Origin: Nematostella vectensis
Taxonomy: Eukaryota > Cnidaria > Anthozoa > Actiniaria > Edwardsiidae
NCBI RefSeq assembly: GCF_932526225.1
Contig: NC_064037.1
Location: 8,476,203-8,540,202, forward strand
Direction: 5' to 3'
DNA length: 64,000 nucleotides
In this document: piece by piece, positions 37,881-50,859 of the stretch
Layout of the letters: every line of letters starts with the position of its first letter
How positions within the stretch are numbered: position 1 is the first letter of the stretch
The notes under the pieces: generated by a model
Told to the model about the DNA's origin: nothing
The model's database searches: none
Seen by the model: the letters and a program-made list of their open reading frames with translations, nothing else
Program-made: the position numbers and the translations under genes

Positions 37881-40800
37881 CTCTACTAGTTTTCATTTAA
37901 GTCCTTTTTAAATCACTGTAGGGTCGCGTGTCTGATTTTTGCACGAACCCGCAGAAAAACACATGGAATCGCCGCCATGTTGGCAAGCGCTAGCATGTTT
38001 CCTGACTCGCAACATATAAAGCCTAGATTCTCTCCCCGTGTCATAAAGAGATCTCGCCAAGAGATTATAAGCCCTACGCGAGCTTGCTAAATTTCGATGG
38101 AAATGTTGTCTCGAGGGCTCGACCACGTGCTCCGAACAATGGCGTTTTGCATCAGTAATAGCACACACACCGGAATATCGTTAATTTGCTCCTGGATTAT
38201 CATAACATGTCAATATTTGAAGGCCCACGTCTAACACTGATGGCGCTTGTTTTGAATAAGAATAGGAATCCTTACTCGCTCTTGCGTCAGGAACTCGACG
38301 CCCAAAGTCCACTCACGTATTTTTTCGCAATCTTTCTCGTAATCGAAGGCTTTAGATGAACTACTACAAATATGTAAAACACACAAAATTTTGTCTCTTT
38401 TCTATAAAACAACAAATTCGATTTTTTACTGCACATGTTACGAAGGGTGGATAAATTAGAATTTATTTTGTCTTTTTTGTAATTTTAGTTTGAAAACAGT
38501 CGAGTCCATGATTGTTGTTTAGATTGAGCAAGGAGGTCGGGAGGATTTGTGGGCTTTCAGATGATGACAGCTTGTTTTCAAACTTATGCCAGATATTTTT
38601 GTGTTTTTAGTGAGATAGAAACTAGTAATAATAGTCAAAAAACTCGGCTAGACTAGCTCTGATGTCATTGATAACTATCTTTTTTCTGTTCCCTTTCTGT
38701 TCTAACGTTTCAATTTTATCGCTAATACCCGTTTTTTATCTTTCGGTAAAAATAAGGGAGAGGCTCTTTCCCAAGAGCAGCGAACACCAACCTGTTGAAC
38801 GTATAGCAACCTGCTGTCAAGGCGGCTAAATTTAGGTGGGTTCCCATGGGAACCGTGACAGGCATCCAATCAGCATGTGGATAGCGAGAACTACGTTGAC
38901 AGGTGCCAACGTATTTTTCTCTGCTGATCTTTACCGCGATTGGATTGAATAATTTGCAAGGCAGGTGATACCAAGGGAAGCCTACCACGTGCCTAGCGAC
39001 CGCCAGCTGGCTGTCAATCACCCCTCGCCTCTTCTACATACAATTAATTCGCCATTTTTGCGAGCATGATCCGTTGCCGCGGTTGCCGGTGTTAGCGAGC
39101 GTTTTTTGGCGGGCTTTCTAGTCTCCCGCTCGCGAATCCGCCGGCGTCTCAAACTTTGGCTGAAGCCGACGCCGCTATAATTACACCCGGTAGAAAAAAG
39201 TTAAAAACAATAAAAATACGTTCCTGGTTGTGTCTGGCGTTAATTCGGAACCCGGTGAGTCGACATTCCTATCAGCCACCTAATTTGTTCGCAGTATTTC
39301 TCATTCAAATTTGCGGCTATTATCATTTGGTGGAAGCCATTATCGTGTCACCTCATTATGCATTCGCACTTCAGTGGGGCTCCGTTTTCGCTTGTGATTG
39401 GCTGTTACCACCTGAAACAGATGGTTCGCCGTGATATCGAGCCCGGAAGATCTCACAGGAATAAATCCTTCATTTGGGAATGTTAGGATCAGTTTTGACA
39501 GCTTATACGCTTGTCCTTTATAACCACTATCGCACTAATACTTAACCTGGAGACGATCGAACCTACGCAATCTCTTCAAAACAGAACACTCTACTCCAGC
39601 CTCTATGATATATTTACTCTGTTTGAATTAGGCCCCGTTTCGTTTATAGTTGCCTTTTCGAATAACTTTCATTAACTTTTGCGTGCGAGATGCAACACCG
39701 AGTGTGGTACATTTATAAAAGTTAATCAAGAGTTCGCGAATGGGGACTCGACCAGTTTGAACAGGTATTCAGTATTAAGCCGGTATCCTAGTTTTAGGAC
39801 GATAAACAATTATTTAAAAGTAAGCCATACAAGACTGAGTTTAGATCGATGGTGGAATTCTTATTTAAAATACACTTTTCAAAACCTCCCATAGCATACA
39901 TAAATTTGATGAAAACTTTCAAAAACTTTTACAAAAGCTAGATAATCTAACTAAACCGATAAATATTCGATGTACACTTTTTGATTTTATACATATGTCA
40001 GGGAATATTGTTTGGTATTTCCCTCTGTGGAATGTGAATATCCATTGATATCGTGCAGTTCTCAAGCTAGGAGATTAACTTTTAATTTCTATAAAATTGA
40101 GCGGTATTTTGTGTTGTGTGTATTTCTGATTTTGTTGCGTGTAACGTGTTTGGCCTCCCGGCTCACGCAAGACTCGATGGGTTCTTCGGGAGGGCACGGA
40201 ATGAGAGTTTGCCGTTTCGCCTAAGGCTAACTACCGGAAACTTCTTGCCCGAAAGACAAGCACAAAACTGTTATTACAGATTTTACTATCTTAAAGCTCT
40301 AAAACATTTGTTATTAATGAATTTTGGGGCTCGTCAGTTTTATGTTTGAATTATTGGGAATCAAGGAAGAGTATTTGAAAAGTTTTTGTTTTCTTTTGCT
40401 GTCACATTTGACGTTTTTGTTTGCTAGCGGGTTGTAACTTGGTGTTGTATTGAAGTTGAAGTGAAGGCAAATTTTCCAAGCTGGTATATCTATATTCAAA
40501 TCTCGTTAAAGAGTACACTCGTTAAGCTGTTACTATTTCCTAGCGAAGCTTGGGCGGCGAGGTTTCAACTTTCTTGACAGGGGTAAAAGTTTTTATAACT
40601 TCTTCAAACCTTCGATAAGGAAGGAATGATGCAACAGAAAATGTAAAACATTAGAACTGAGTGTATGAGAATAAATTAAAACCACGTACAGCGCTTACAA
40701 GGACTGTAAATCCGTAGGTTTCGTGATAACTCTGTTTATTTGTTCACTGGAAGACGTTGTTTTCAATTGACTTACTTTCATAGAGTAGTATAAGGGTTTC

Positions 40801-43800
40801 TCCTAGCAACGAAACACGTATAACTACACTAAAACACTGATGTCATTGCATAAAAGGTGGTCTAAAATAAGCAAGGTTTTGATTTTAGCTTATCCCCGAG
40901 AACTGCCCTTCGTCAACATTATTGCGTGATAGGTGGGAGGATTTCCCACTTATTTCCTGTGGAATTTGTGAATTTCGGTGTATTTCACAAGGATGACGCA
41001 CTCCCCGGTCAGATTTAGAAGCAGAGGCGGTAATTATATCTGTTGCTTAATAATGGTGGTGATTCATCTTTACCACACAGTAGAGTTTAAGACTGATGTT
41101 TGTTTGACCTTCGCTACCATTTTCTTACATTTCATAAGCGCCGCATTACCTCAAAAGGCTTTTACGCATTTGTAATTTCGCCCTTTGTCATCTCCTCGTC
41201 CTATCATTTTTATCTCTAGAATCGAACATATTCCCCTCGTCAATTCTTTTTTCCTGTTATCAACGTTGTGTGAAAATGAATTGGGACTCTCAAAAAGATG
41301 GTTAATAACAGCTAGCTCAAACTGCGACAATTATCGTTCAGAAACTAATACTATCGGGAAATCGTAGTTTTTATTATCGATTTACTGTTCCATTTTAAGG
41401 TGTCTATGAATTGCTAAAGGTGTACATTTGGCAATAATACAAAACTTGTTAAAATTCCCCATGACGTATTTCCTGATATTGCCCAACTCTATTTGCACTT
41501 GCCGTGTTTTACAGAGTAATTCTCAACCGAAACACAGACGTGATCAAAACAACACCAACAAAATACCACATCAATGAAAATAACACCTGTATTGAACAAA
41601 TTACTCAAACATTGGCTAATTGGGGTTTCCAAGGCTTTTCGACAATTGTTTTTCTTAATTTATTAGATTCAAAACGTTCGAGGAGAAATGTACGGTAGTG
41701 TTCTTTTGGCTTTCCCCTTCTCGAACGTGAGAGAGACTCAGTGACCTCATTGCACGTTCAGTTGAGATAACTCGCAATAAATATTCAACTCGAGACAGTT
41801 ATTTCCGAAAATTAGCATACTGTTTCCTTCAAATGACTTGTGCCATGTGAAAGTTATGTTTTGTGAAAGTACTTTTCTCAAATACGCAGTAATCATTTAG
41901 CCATAAGCGAAAAGTTAATTGCGTCTGTTTTATGTATTCGATTGATAGTTATTGATTTTGATGTTTTTATCGGTAAAGCAGCAAATGTAACAGAAAATAT
42001 GTTTAATTTAACGGGAAGTAGAGAGTCTCTCAAGATTCATTACAGCAGCATTATTCTTCAACACCTAAAAGGGAATGAGCCAAGATAGACGATTTTGATA
42101 CCTGATTTAAAGATGTGCAAATCTAGGCTTTCTCAAGCAATAACAACCCTCTTTCCAAGCGGTTAAGATGATATATGACATCTTTATGACACTCATTCAA
42201 TGTCCGACATCTTACCCTGAATTCATTTAATTACTTCTTATGCAAAACCGGAAAAGGGGACAGCAAAACAGACTTCGGCATCTTTTTACTGCTCTTTTAG
42301 ACAGACACTTCTGTGTCGCTCATAATTTGATATCTAACAGATCAAGAAGTCCTAGTTAACGCCATGTACAATTTTGCAACAATGCCAACCATTTCGCAAA
42401 ACTCTCAGAGTTGTTTTACTGCCTGCATGAATTCTAATTAAGGGGGATTTTATATATGGAAGCGAGCAGTGGGGCTCGAATAAATTTCTCTTTGTATTTA
42501 CAGTCATTTACAGTGTTTATCTTGCAAATAAGAAGGCTGATATTAAATGTGGTTCATCGCGGTAGTAAATCATTAGGAACACGAGGGAACCGGATAGGAG
42601 TTTCGTTGATGGTGTGGCGCGATGCAACAGGTGATTTCAACCAAAACCCTATTACCATTGCAAGATTAAGTTTACAATTTATTAACTACTCGTCTGCAAA
42701 CCATAACGCCATACATTTCAAATCCCTCTTTGAAAATAAAGGCTCTAAAAACACGTTTGATATTGACTCCTTTGATTTTGACTTTAATAACTATTTTTAA
42801 AAGACGAGTCTTAAACTTGTATCGTTGTATTTGGGCAAAAATACGCATTTATAGTTTTAAGATCGTTCCCCATGCAATCTTTATTTGATATTTAGCGGCT
42901 ATATGTTTTTCATCGTGACACGACAGATATGTTTTCTTTAAAATTTTGAGGATTTCTGTTAATTATTCTTTCTTATTATTTATGCGCCCGCCAAAGTTTT
43001 CGCTTTGCCACAACACCTTTAAAGTGCATACGTCTGTAGCTTGTCAAAACCAAGAAATAAGAGCTAAATAAAAACTAAGAACTTATGAGCCCGGCAGATA
43101 AAAAGAGAGAGAAAATGATGGTATACAAACTTAAAGGCTCTAAAATTGTGCTTCGCTCAAATTAATGACACACAAGTTCAGGATGAATTTGTTTGTAGTA
43201 AATCAGTCGTATATGTCATTAGATATCTCTAGATGTTTATCTACCTATTTCAGCGTTTTATATACATAATGATTTTGCTGACCCAATTAATGCGGAACCG
43301 AAAATTAATTACGCACATTCGGGAGAGAAAAGGGACAACCCTTAATCTGAATTTGTTTTAGCCATAGCCAGTAATTTACGAGGTGAGATGCCGAGAAAGA
43401 TAAGACTCATGCTTTAGCTTTTGGGATAACCACGGTCTGTCCTATGATATATAAACACTTTAAGTAAGAAAGTTTCAATGTTTTAAAGACCCAAAAAAGA
43501 GAAAAAGAAAAAAAGATCATCGAGCGAGGTTTTCCGAACAAAGCTAACAGTTAAATGATTGGTGTAAAAGTAGACAAGTGTTTCTAGGGACAACCGACAC
43601 AACGCCGAAAGTACAGGCTAGTTGAATGAGCGGGAAAAAAGAGGAGGCGAGAGAAGATATATTGATATAAAGACAAGGCACAGATCTCCAAGAAAGCACC
43701 CGCTCGCCCCAGGCTATTTTTATCTGCCCCAACCTCTCCCGGTAATACTAGTGATTTGATAAAGAGGGATAGAATATACACCTCCCCAACATTTGTTCCC

Positions 43801-44376
43801 CAATACACACAAACGAAAGAACTTAAAAGCCTCGTTTACACAGCACAGTTGGAAAGACCAAAGTATCATTGCTCGGCATGTTGCAGGAAGTTCTGTCGGA
43901 AGTGACGAGCATTTCCCAACTTTCGTTATATCTTTTTCTTTTTTTACGCACTAAAACTTCAATGCTGTTCGCTATCAAGCTATTTAATCTTGTCTACTTT
44001 AGCTTTTTCTTCGCAACAACAACTTTCTGATCGCCGAAAACTCGCGCCGTGAACGATATGATAGAGTACAATAACCAACAACGTCATAGCAACAACGATG
44101 GAAGTGTATTATAATTTTTGTTTAGTCCGAGAATCTGTTCTCATAAGGCAAGTTGATCAATGACTTTTGGTTTGAAAATGCCTCGTAATGATTTTTCATT
44201 CATGAATAGCAACCCATAACAACAGAAATTAAAATATCAAAATATTCTATTATTTTATCCCCTCCAGCTGCACTAGGGCCGATATAAATCAGAACAAGGA
44301 TTATAGCCACAGGCATCTTATTGATGCTCTTAACGTGTATTTCCTGTGCACTTAGCTGATCATTTTGACAGTGATA
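37881..44376. other. Gene-poor intergenic DNA upstream of SoxC
   Basis: I find no coding exon. CCAAT-type motifs cluster at 38875, 38938 and 39395 in a CpG-richer island (38840-39430), which could be an enhancer or a distant promoter. The rest is A/T-rich. The longest open frames (39156-39434, 42456-42800) have no domain, no good composition and no supporting splice structure. Confidence 0.4.
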
Positions 44377-44542
44377 GGGTTCCATTCTTTGCGGATAGAG
44401 GCGACTTGTTGATGGCATTGCGCGAGTGGGGAAGGGAAGTGTGACGTTGGAAGCAGGAAGGGTTCCATTCTTTGCGGATAGAGGCGACTTGTTGATGGCA
44501 TTGCGCGAGTGGGAAAGGGAAGTGTGACGATGGAAGCAGGAA
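44377..44542. repeat. 83 bp direct tandem duplication
   Basis: gggttccattctttgcggat agaggcgacttgttgatggc and onward recurs at 44460 with only a few substitutions. It abuts the element starting at 44631. Confidence 0.85.
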
Positions 44543-44630
44543 TGGAGACTCTAAGAAAAGAGAGGAGTGTCATAGAAAAGGGGTAGAGAAATGCGCCCAT
44601 AGTAAAGGGTAGAGATAGGTAGTAGCGTAG

Positions 44631-45062
44631 CTAGGGCCCGGGGCGGGAGGGGGGGGGTACTCCCTATATCCATCGGACGGGGATCATCTTCGTATCTTTT
44701 AGGGTGTATATTTGGATCTTGGGTATCTTTTATGGGTGAAAATGAGAATGTCCAGATTATTTTTACTTGGGTATCTTTTAGGGTGCTATTATAGCCATCG
44801 CTCATCTCACTTGTAGCTCATGAAAGAACGTTAAAACGTATCAATCGGCGGTGTTTTAAGATCACTAACCAGCGAAAAAATCACACAACCCACGGTATCT
44901 TTTAGGTGGTAAATTCGTGCCTAACCACGCCTACTTTAGTATCTTTTAGGGTTAGAATATAACCAGACCACGCCCACTTTAGTATCTTTTAAAGTTGTTT
45001 AAAAAAAAAATCCCGACAATGATCCCCGTCCGTTTGATATCGGTGTCCCCCCCGGGAGCTAG
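44631..45062. mobile_element. 432 bp terminal-inverted-repeat element with internal GTATCTTTTAGGGT repeats
   Basis: The left end ctagggcccggggcgggagg, then ccatcggacggggatcat, is the imperfect reverse complement of the right end gatccccgtccgtttgatat, then cccccccgggagctag. Internally the motif gtatcttttagg(g/t) appears about seven times (44692, 44725, 44769, 44894, 44940, 44982 and variants), several times followed by accacgcc(t/c)actttag. No open frame. Confidence 0.75.
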
Positions 45063-48000
45063 AGTTTTTAGGTATGCGGAAACATGGATAAAGCCGTGAG
45101 TTTGAATAAAGAGCACACTGCTTATTCTTAACAAAAAGGGGAAGGTGTTGTGTTAAAAGCCGAATTAGAAGACTTGAATAAAAAGGGAAAGGGGAAAAGA
45201 GTAGAAAACGAGTTAAAGGGGAGATCCCCCCCCAGAAAACCAGTCCTAGTGCCCGTGCTTTCTTCTCGTGCAGTCATATTCTGACAGCCTTCACCTTATT
45301 TATGGGCATATAAATGGTTATTATCAAAATGGAGGTTACAGCCTGTTTATTGTCTCGGAAGATCACACAGCAAGGGGAAGCTATTATAGTGTTTTATTCG
45401 ATCTATTTCTAGCTCTTTTGTAAATACGCTTCTCATTTATTGTTATTGTATACCCGTTGTGTTATATGTTGCTGACACCGCCTAATAGTAATAGCCTTGA
45501 TACGAGAGACGGTAATAAGCTAATGTTGAATTGATTTATTTAAAAATGATTGAAATGTTAGCGGATGCATAAAAAGTATGATACAAAGAGTGACTAATGA
45601 AAAGAAGTGTGAAGTAACCTTTTTAAGTCGCGTTAATCGCTTCTGCTTCCCCTGGTCACCTAGCATGAACTCTTGAGAAAACCACAGGTTAGAACTCTTG
45701 GGTCACCCCAAGAGTTCTATCTGTTCTTATAGAAGTGGTAAGTACCCTTTATCAGCACCAATTCAACAGGTGTCTGTTAATTTGTAAAGTGTAATTGGTT
45801 TATGGGGGCAATTAGTAGCAGTGCTACTATAGTTACCAATTTGGTTAAAATCCGATTTACCGAAACATTAATGGGATTTATTTATCTCAAACGTGCCAGA
45901 GCAGGTGGAATGAGTGGGAATTTGGCTTATTTCGCTTTCATGCAAGAGTTCTTCCATCGTACCACGCTGGCCACCAGTAATGAGGACACTAGAAAAGTGC
46001 CAGTTTGCGTTTTACGTCTTGCCATTAACGAAACGATAGCGTTGTGTTCAGCTTATACCAGCCAGCATATGGAATGGAGGGATTGTTTGTGTAACTTTGG
46101 ACCACTTTAAAACAATTTCTGCATTTGGCAATTAAAACTAGCCGTTGGGGAAGGGTGGGACGGGGACTTTCTTTTCATTTTTGTTGCGAGTAAGAGTCCT
46201 GGATTGCACGGACTAAGTTGCTTCAGGGCGGAACGTCTAATCATTGTGTTTATGTGTTAATCATTAGGAAAGTCCATGTTTCGACAACTTTATTTATTTA
46301 GCCTCCTTGCGACCCATACACTTTTTTATAAGAACGTCTAATTCACATTTGAGGCTGGACCGTTTATTCGTTTGGAGCATTTTTAGGCTAAATGTTCTTA
46401 ACGGTGATTTTAATTTTTAGTGTATATAAAAATGTATGAATGATGAATTGATAGGAAGAGAATAGCAATAATATATAAAGGTTATTATTATGAACACAAT
46501 TTTATTTTGCTTTTTAGAACTCACAAGACTAGCAAGCAATATTTTGCTGCTATTTAAAATTTCGTGAAATCTCAGGCTGGGCGTTCTCATAAAAAAGGGC
46601 TCTTTCATAAAATAAGTGTATTCCTGAGGCTCTCTTGCTATTTGTCACCTTGTCAATTAGATAAGTTTTACATTTTCTTTATTTTCCTTAATCAAATTTC
46701 GATGGTATTAGATGAACTTTTCCCACATTTTCACGACCTAGTTAATATTGTTTGCCATGGTTTCGCTTTTTAGAGGATGGAATCTGATCGCAGCCTAGCA
46801 ACGAACTCTACGAAATGGGCAATATGGTACGATCTTTGTTGCTATGGTGAATACGAGCTACAAAGAAAATCGTTGGATTGACGTTTTGAGACTCAGAATT
46901 TTTTTATCCCCGGGATGTTTCCCGTTTCCCAACACCAGATGGTATCCACTAAGTAAAAATCAATAGGTTCTCAAGGCCTTCTTATCTCCCACTCAACAAC
47001 TCAATATACGTATTGAGACTAAGCACTCCTATGACACTCTATGTCTACTCTACTCCCATGTTCTCTTGCTGGTTGTTATACCATGATGAAATACCACTTT
47101 CTCTTACGTCTACGATGTGGATGTTTACTTACTACTATTACTTACACCAAAATAAAACTGTGATCCTAAAACGTATACAATACGACGATGATCGAATTAC
47201 TTTGCAAACAGTAGACAAAAGAAAAATATTATGGCATAACAACTATATATTGTTGTTCAGAGAAACGGAAAAAAATAAGGTGAATACTTTTTTTTTGCCA
47301 AGCTTACTATACCTCTTATTCTATTTTTAGATTCATAATTGGATTAAAACTGCTTCGGACCAACTACACCAATACTTCTCTATGATTGTGGGGAAGCAGA
47401 CCCAGAATGGAATGTTTATGCTGTCGTGCGGGTTGAAATTTTCCCATAGCTCATCACAAGTGACCAACCTGTCTTTATCACCACGCGGTATGCAATAATA
47501 ATAAGACGCGTAGCGTGACCGAACATGTTGCACCGATCAAGACCATGAAACAATACGCTACCTGCAGTACTTTTGATTCGCACAGTCACTACCTGCCTTG
47601 TCAAACAAACCGGTCACCCTGTGCTATCATCGACGGTGTAAACAAGGCGCGGGAATGACTGTTGTTTGGATTCTTTGGATTTGATTACTCAGCAGTACAG
47701 CTGTTTGCTTCTCGTAAGATGCTGACCTTTTGCGCAATAAGACATACTTATTTTGGGGGGACTGAGTAAATAACTCTTTTTTAAAGGCCTGTTTTTTTAA
47801 AATAACGTCCAGCATAAGATTTCACCAAAATTTAAGAACATGCTAAAAACATGTCAAGGCAGTAACATTTTATTTTACAGAGTCATATTATTGTGTTCAT
47901 AATAGCAACCATAAATATCATTGTTATTGATCATGTATATGATTCTCTTTCTAATAAATTTTGTAGTATCATAAGTTTATAAACTAAAATTTTAAGAACA

Positions 48001-48537
48001 TCCTAAAGAACGTTCGACGTTCTTATAAAAGAGTGTACTCGAACATCAAGAGTTCCCGTAAAGCTGTTGACACGAGAATTCCCTGTAGTTTCGTTGTTTA
48101 TTCTGTCGTAAAAAATGAAACACCTGTCACCTGTGTTTAGTGTGTGTGCACTAGAATTGAAACCTCAAGGATTTAAACGAAGAAGTTTCGATATAGCAGA
48201 GCTAAGTTTTAGTTAGCTTGTAAAAGTTCAAGTTAGCTTATAGAAGTTTAGGGAGTGTTAATTAGGTACACCGAGTTTGGGGGGGGGGGGGGGGGAGGGA
48301 AGATATTGTGGGAGTGTGTGTGTGTGTGGGGGGGGGGGGTCCAGATTTTTAACCACCAAAAGGGAGGGTGGGGGGGGGCTCCGAAAATAAAAAAAATCCT
48401 CTAAGCGGGGGAGTGCTCTAATTTTTTTAAGAGCCGTAATGATATTATCTAGTTTAAAATTAGTTGAAGCACAAATACAGATTAAATATAAAGCCGAATG
48501 ACCAATGTATTTGATACTTTTGTCTTTATAAACCATA
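45063..48537. other. Gene-poor intergenic DNA
   Basis: No supported gene. Notable only are a poly-G patch at 48280-48380 and a palindrome agaacgttcgacgttct near 48007. Open frames such as 45802-46110 and 47013-47330 show no recognisable domain or splice signals. Confidence 0.4.
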
Positions 48538-48720
48538 TTAGTATAAATCTACTCACATACTATCACGAATCCTGCAATTTGATTGGCTCCCGTACTCACT
48601 ATCTATTGAGCGATAGATAGCGAGTAGCGAAAAAAAACCCGGCGTTTTTCACAAAAACAACATAAATTATTATAAAAATTTCAGTTATTCGAAGGTAGTA
48701 TGTAAGTGGATTTATACTAA
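48538..48720. mobile_element. 183 bp MITE with 25 bp terminal inverted repeats
   Basis: Left end ttagtataaatctactcaca tacta; right end tagtatgtaagtggatttat actaa. The two are inverted copies with about two mismatches. The interior holds gcgatagatagcgagtagcg and no open frame. Confidence 0.75.
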
Positions 48721-48750
48721 AACAATTAGACTACTCGTAGTCTAATTGTT
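48721..48750. repeat. Perfect palindrome, 14 bp arms
   Basis: aacaattagactac, loop tc, gtagtctaattgtt. It starts at the base after the adjacent MITE ends. Confidence 0.9.
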
Positions 48751-50859
48751 AAATATAGATACTTCCATATATATTTGACATAATCAGATATATACAAATG
48801 TATACTTCACAGGTGTCCTTAGGAGCGGACCATTTGATTTTTTGAGGGGGGGGGGGGGGTGGTTGATTTTGAAAAAAAAATCCTGTAAGCAACTGATTGA
48901 GGGAAAAAAAAATCCCTGTAACACAACCCTGCACCATTTTACACGATCTTACAAGCAAAATAAATTATAACATTATGAAGGTCGAAACCGAAAATTGTGA
49001 AGAAGAGATGTCAGACTATGAAATAATGATGAACTTGACTGGATCATCAACTCGGACGAAGAGGGCAACTTCGCAGTATTCATTTTCCAGATATAAAGAA
49101 TTTTCTTGTTTATTGAGGTCGTAAAGAAGGGGGGGGGCTGGCACCAAAAAATGTTAGCTTGTAGAAGTTTGAGGTGTAGAAGTTTGAGTTACCTTGTATT
49201 AGTTGGAGTTAGCTCGAAGCCAGCCCCGAGTTAAGTAACATTCAAATTTTAAGTTCTCATCCTACCCTGATAGCAGAGCTTTCTTCCTATTTGATTCTAC
49301 CAGTTCACTATCCCTGTCGTGTCTCTGTTCTTGTCGCGTTTATTTTTTGTTAATAAAGATCCTAGTGAGAACCAACCTTAGAGCAGCATCGCGCAGGTAA
49401 TCGATTGATAATCATCCTCAAGATTTCAAATCGCGGCGTGTAAACGACTATGTTCGGTATCATAGTGTTTATTGTATGTATAAATCCGTGCTACAAAGTA
49501 AAATAGTCAAAGTGTTGAGCCCCGTGCCAACAGCGCCAACATTGCTGGTGAAAAAAATGAAAACAGCCTGTGTTGGGGGAAGGGGCAAGGGGTCCGTGAG
49601 AGAGAGAAAAAAAATCGGAGCGCGGGCCGCGGGAGTAGTCTGTGAGAGTTTCTACTAGGCATGTTGGCTGAATGACCTTGGGTGAACTTTAGCAAAACAC
49701 AGCTTTTTGTGTCCCGCGAAACGTGACCTAAACATATAGTCAAAACAAACCAAGTTTGAGAATATTTGCATTCAAGATTTTTTGCAGTGATATGTCGAAG
49801 ATATCAATTGTTTCGATGATATATTTTTCGTATCCTTTGAAATCTATGAAGATCGTTTTAATTAAGGGCAAAAACCATCTATGCCGAAACGGGCAGAAAT
49901 ACCTCGATATTCGTATTCTACGCCAGATTTTCTATTATATCCCAAAAATGACCCACGGGGTGTTTACAGGACCTTTAAACACCGTGTTGGGATCGGAGGT
50001 ACTGTGAAGTAGCTTGCTAACATTTCCCGTTTTGTGGCTGACACCAGCCAGAGTGTATAATCTGTGAAGTGTTTTTCAAGGTACAACTTACAAAAAAAGT
50101 CACTTTAATTTCGCGAGCCTTCTTTCCTCAAATCTTTATTTGATCATTTTGAATTCAAGACTGGATGTTTTTTTTTTTCTTATATCCCTTCACAGGGGGG
50201 ATGGGGGGGTGGGGGCATGCCAGACCTTGCAAAGTTAAATAAAAACATACAACCAGCAATGACACTCTCTGTCTATTTGTTGTAAATCTATACCAACAAT
50301 AAAAATGTGTTATAAACATAAATGTGTTATGGATCATCATTTATATGTAATCTGTTTTACTTCTCGAACAGTGTAACTATATATGAACAAAGGTAGATAT
50401 GCAAAGTTGCAAAGTGCAAGCTATTAACACATAATAAATATAAAAGAGTAGGAAAGGGTAATTTTACTATTTTAATAAACTTGTACCCACACCCCCGCAC
50501 GAGGATAACAAAGGGCACATGTGCTCATGCTGTATAAAGAATAATTTAATTATTTCCTTGGGAATTACTTTTGGTTTGATGTTAGTTGCAGTCAATTTAT
50601 GACTGGTAAAGAGAAACATATTTGAAAGACAAGTTTAAACTGGCAATAAATTAAAACTAATAAGTACTTAGCACTTACTGTCTTATACAAGATTGGTTTA
50701 ATGTAAAGGTTTGTAAAAGAGCAACCTTTCTTTAAAAAATGGCTACTTTTATAGTTGCTTACTATTACAAGACAAATATTCATATATGCTATTATTAATA
50801 TTTTTAAAATTCTAAAATATAAAATACTTCCTATGTTGACACATAAGTGTTCATAGATA
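48751..50859. other. Intergenic, poly-G patches and short degenerate repeats
   Basis: No supported gene. A G run lies at 48845-48860. A repeated phrase gttagctt(g/a)(t)agaagttt occurs at 48215-48250 and again at 49150-49215, flanking the G-rich and MITE stretch. The right end should be the 3' UTR of gene Y. Confidence 0.4.

Noticed and set aside
42456-42800. 114-codon + strand frame upstream of SoxC
   Set aside because: No domain, no splice or promoter support, and an A/T-driven composition; within chance for this much sequence.
45802-46110. 102-codon + strand frame
   Set aside because: Isolated, no recognisable family, no supporting signals.
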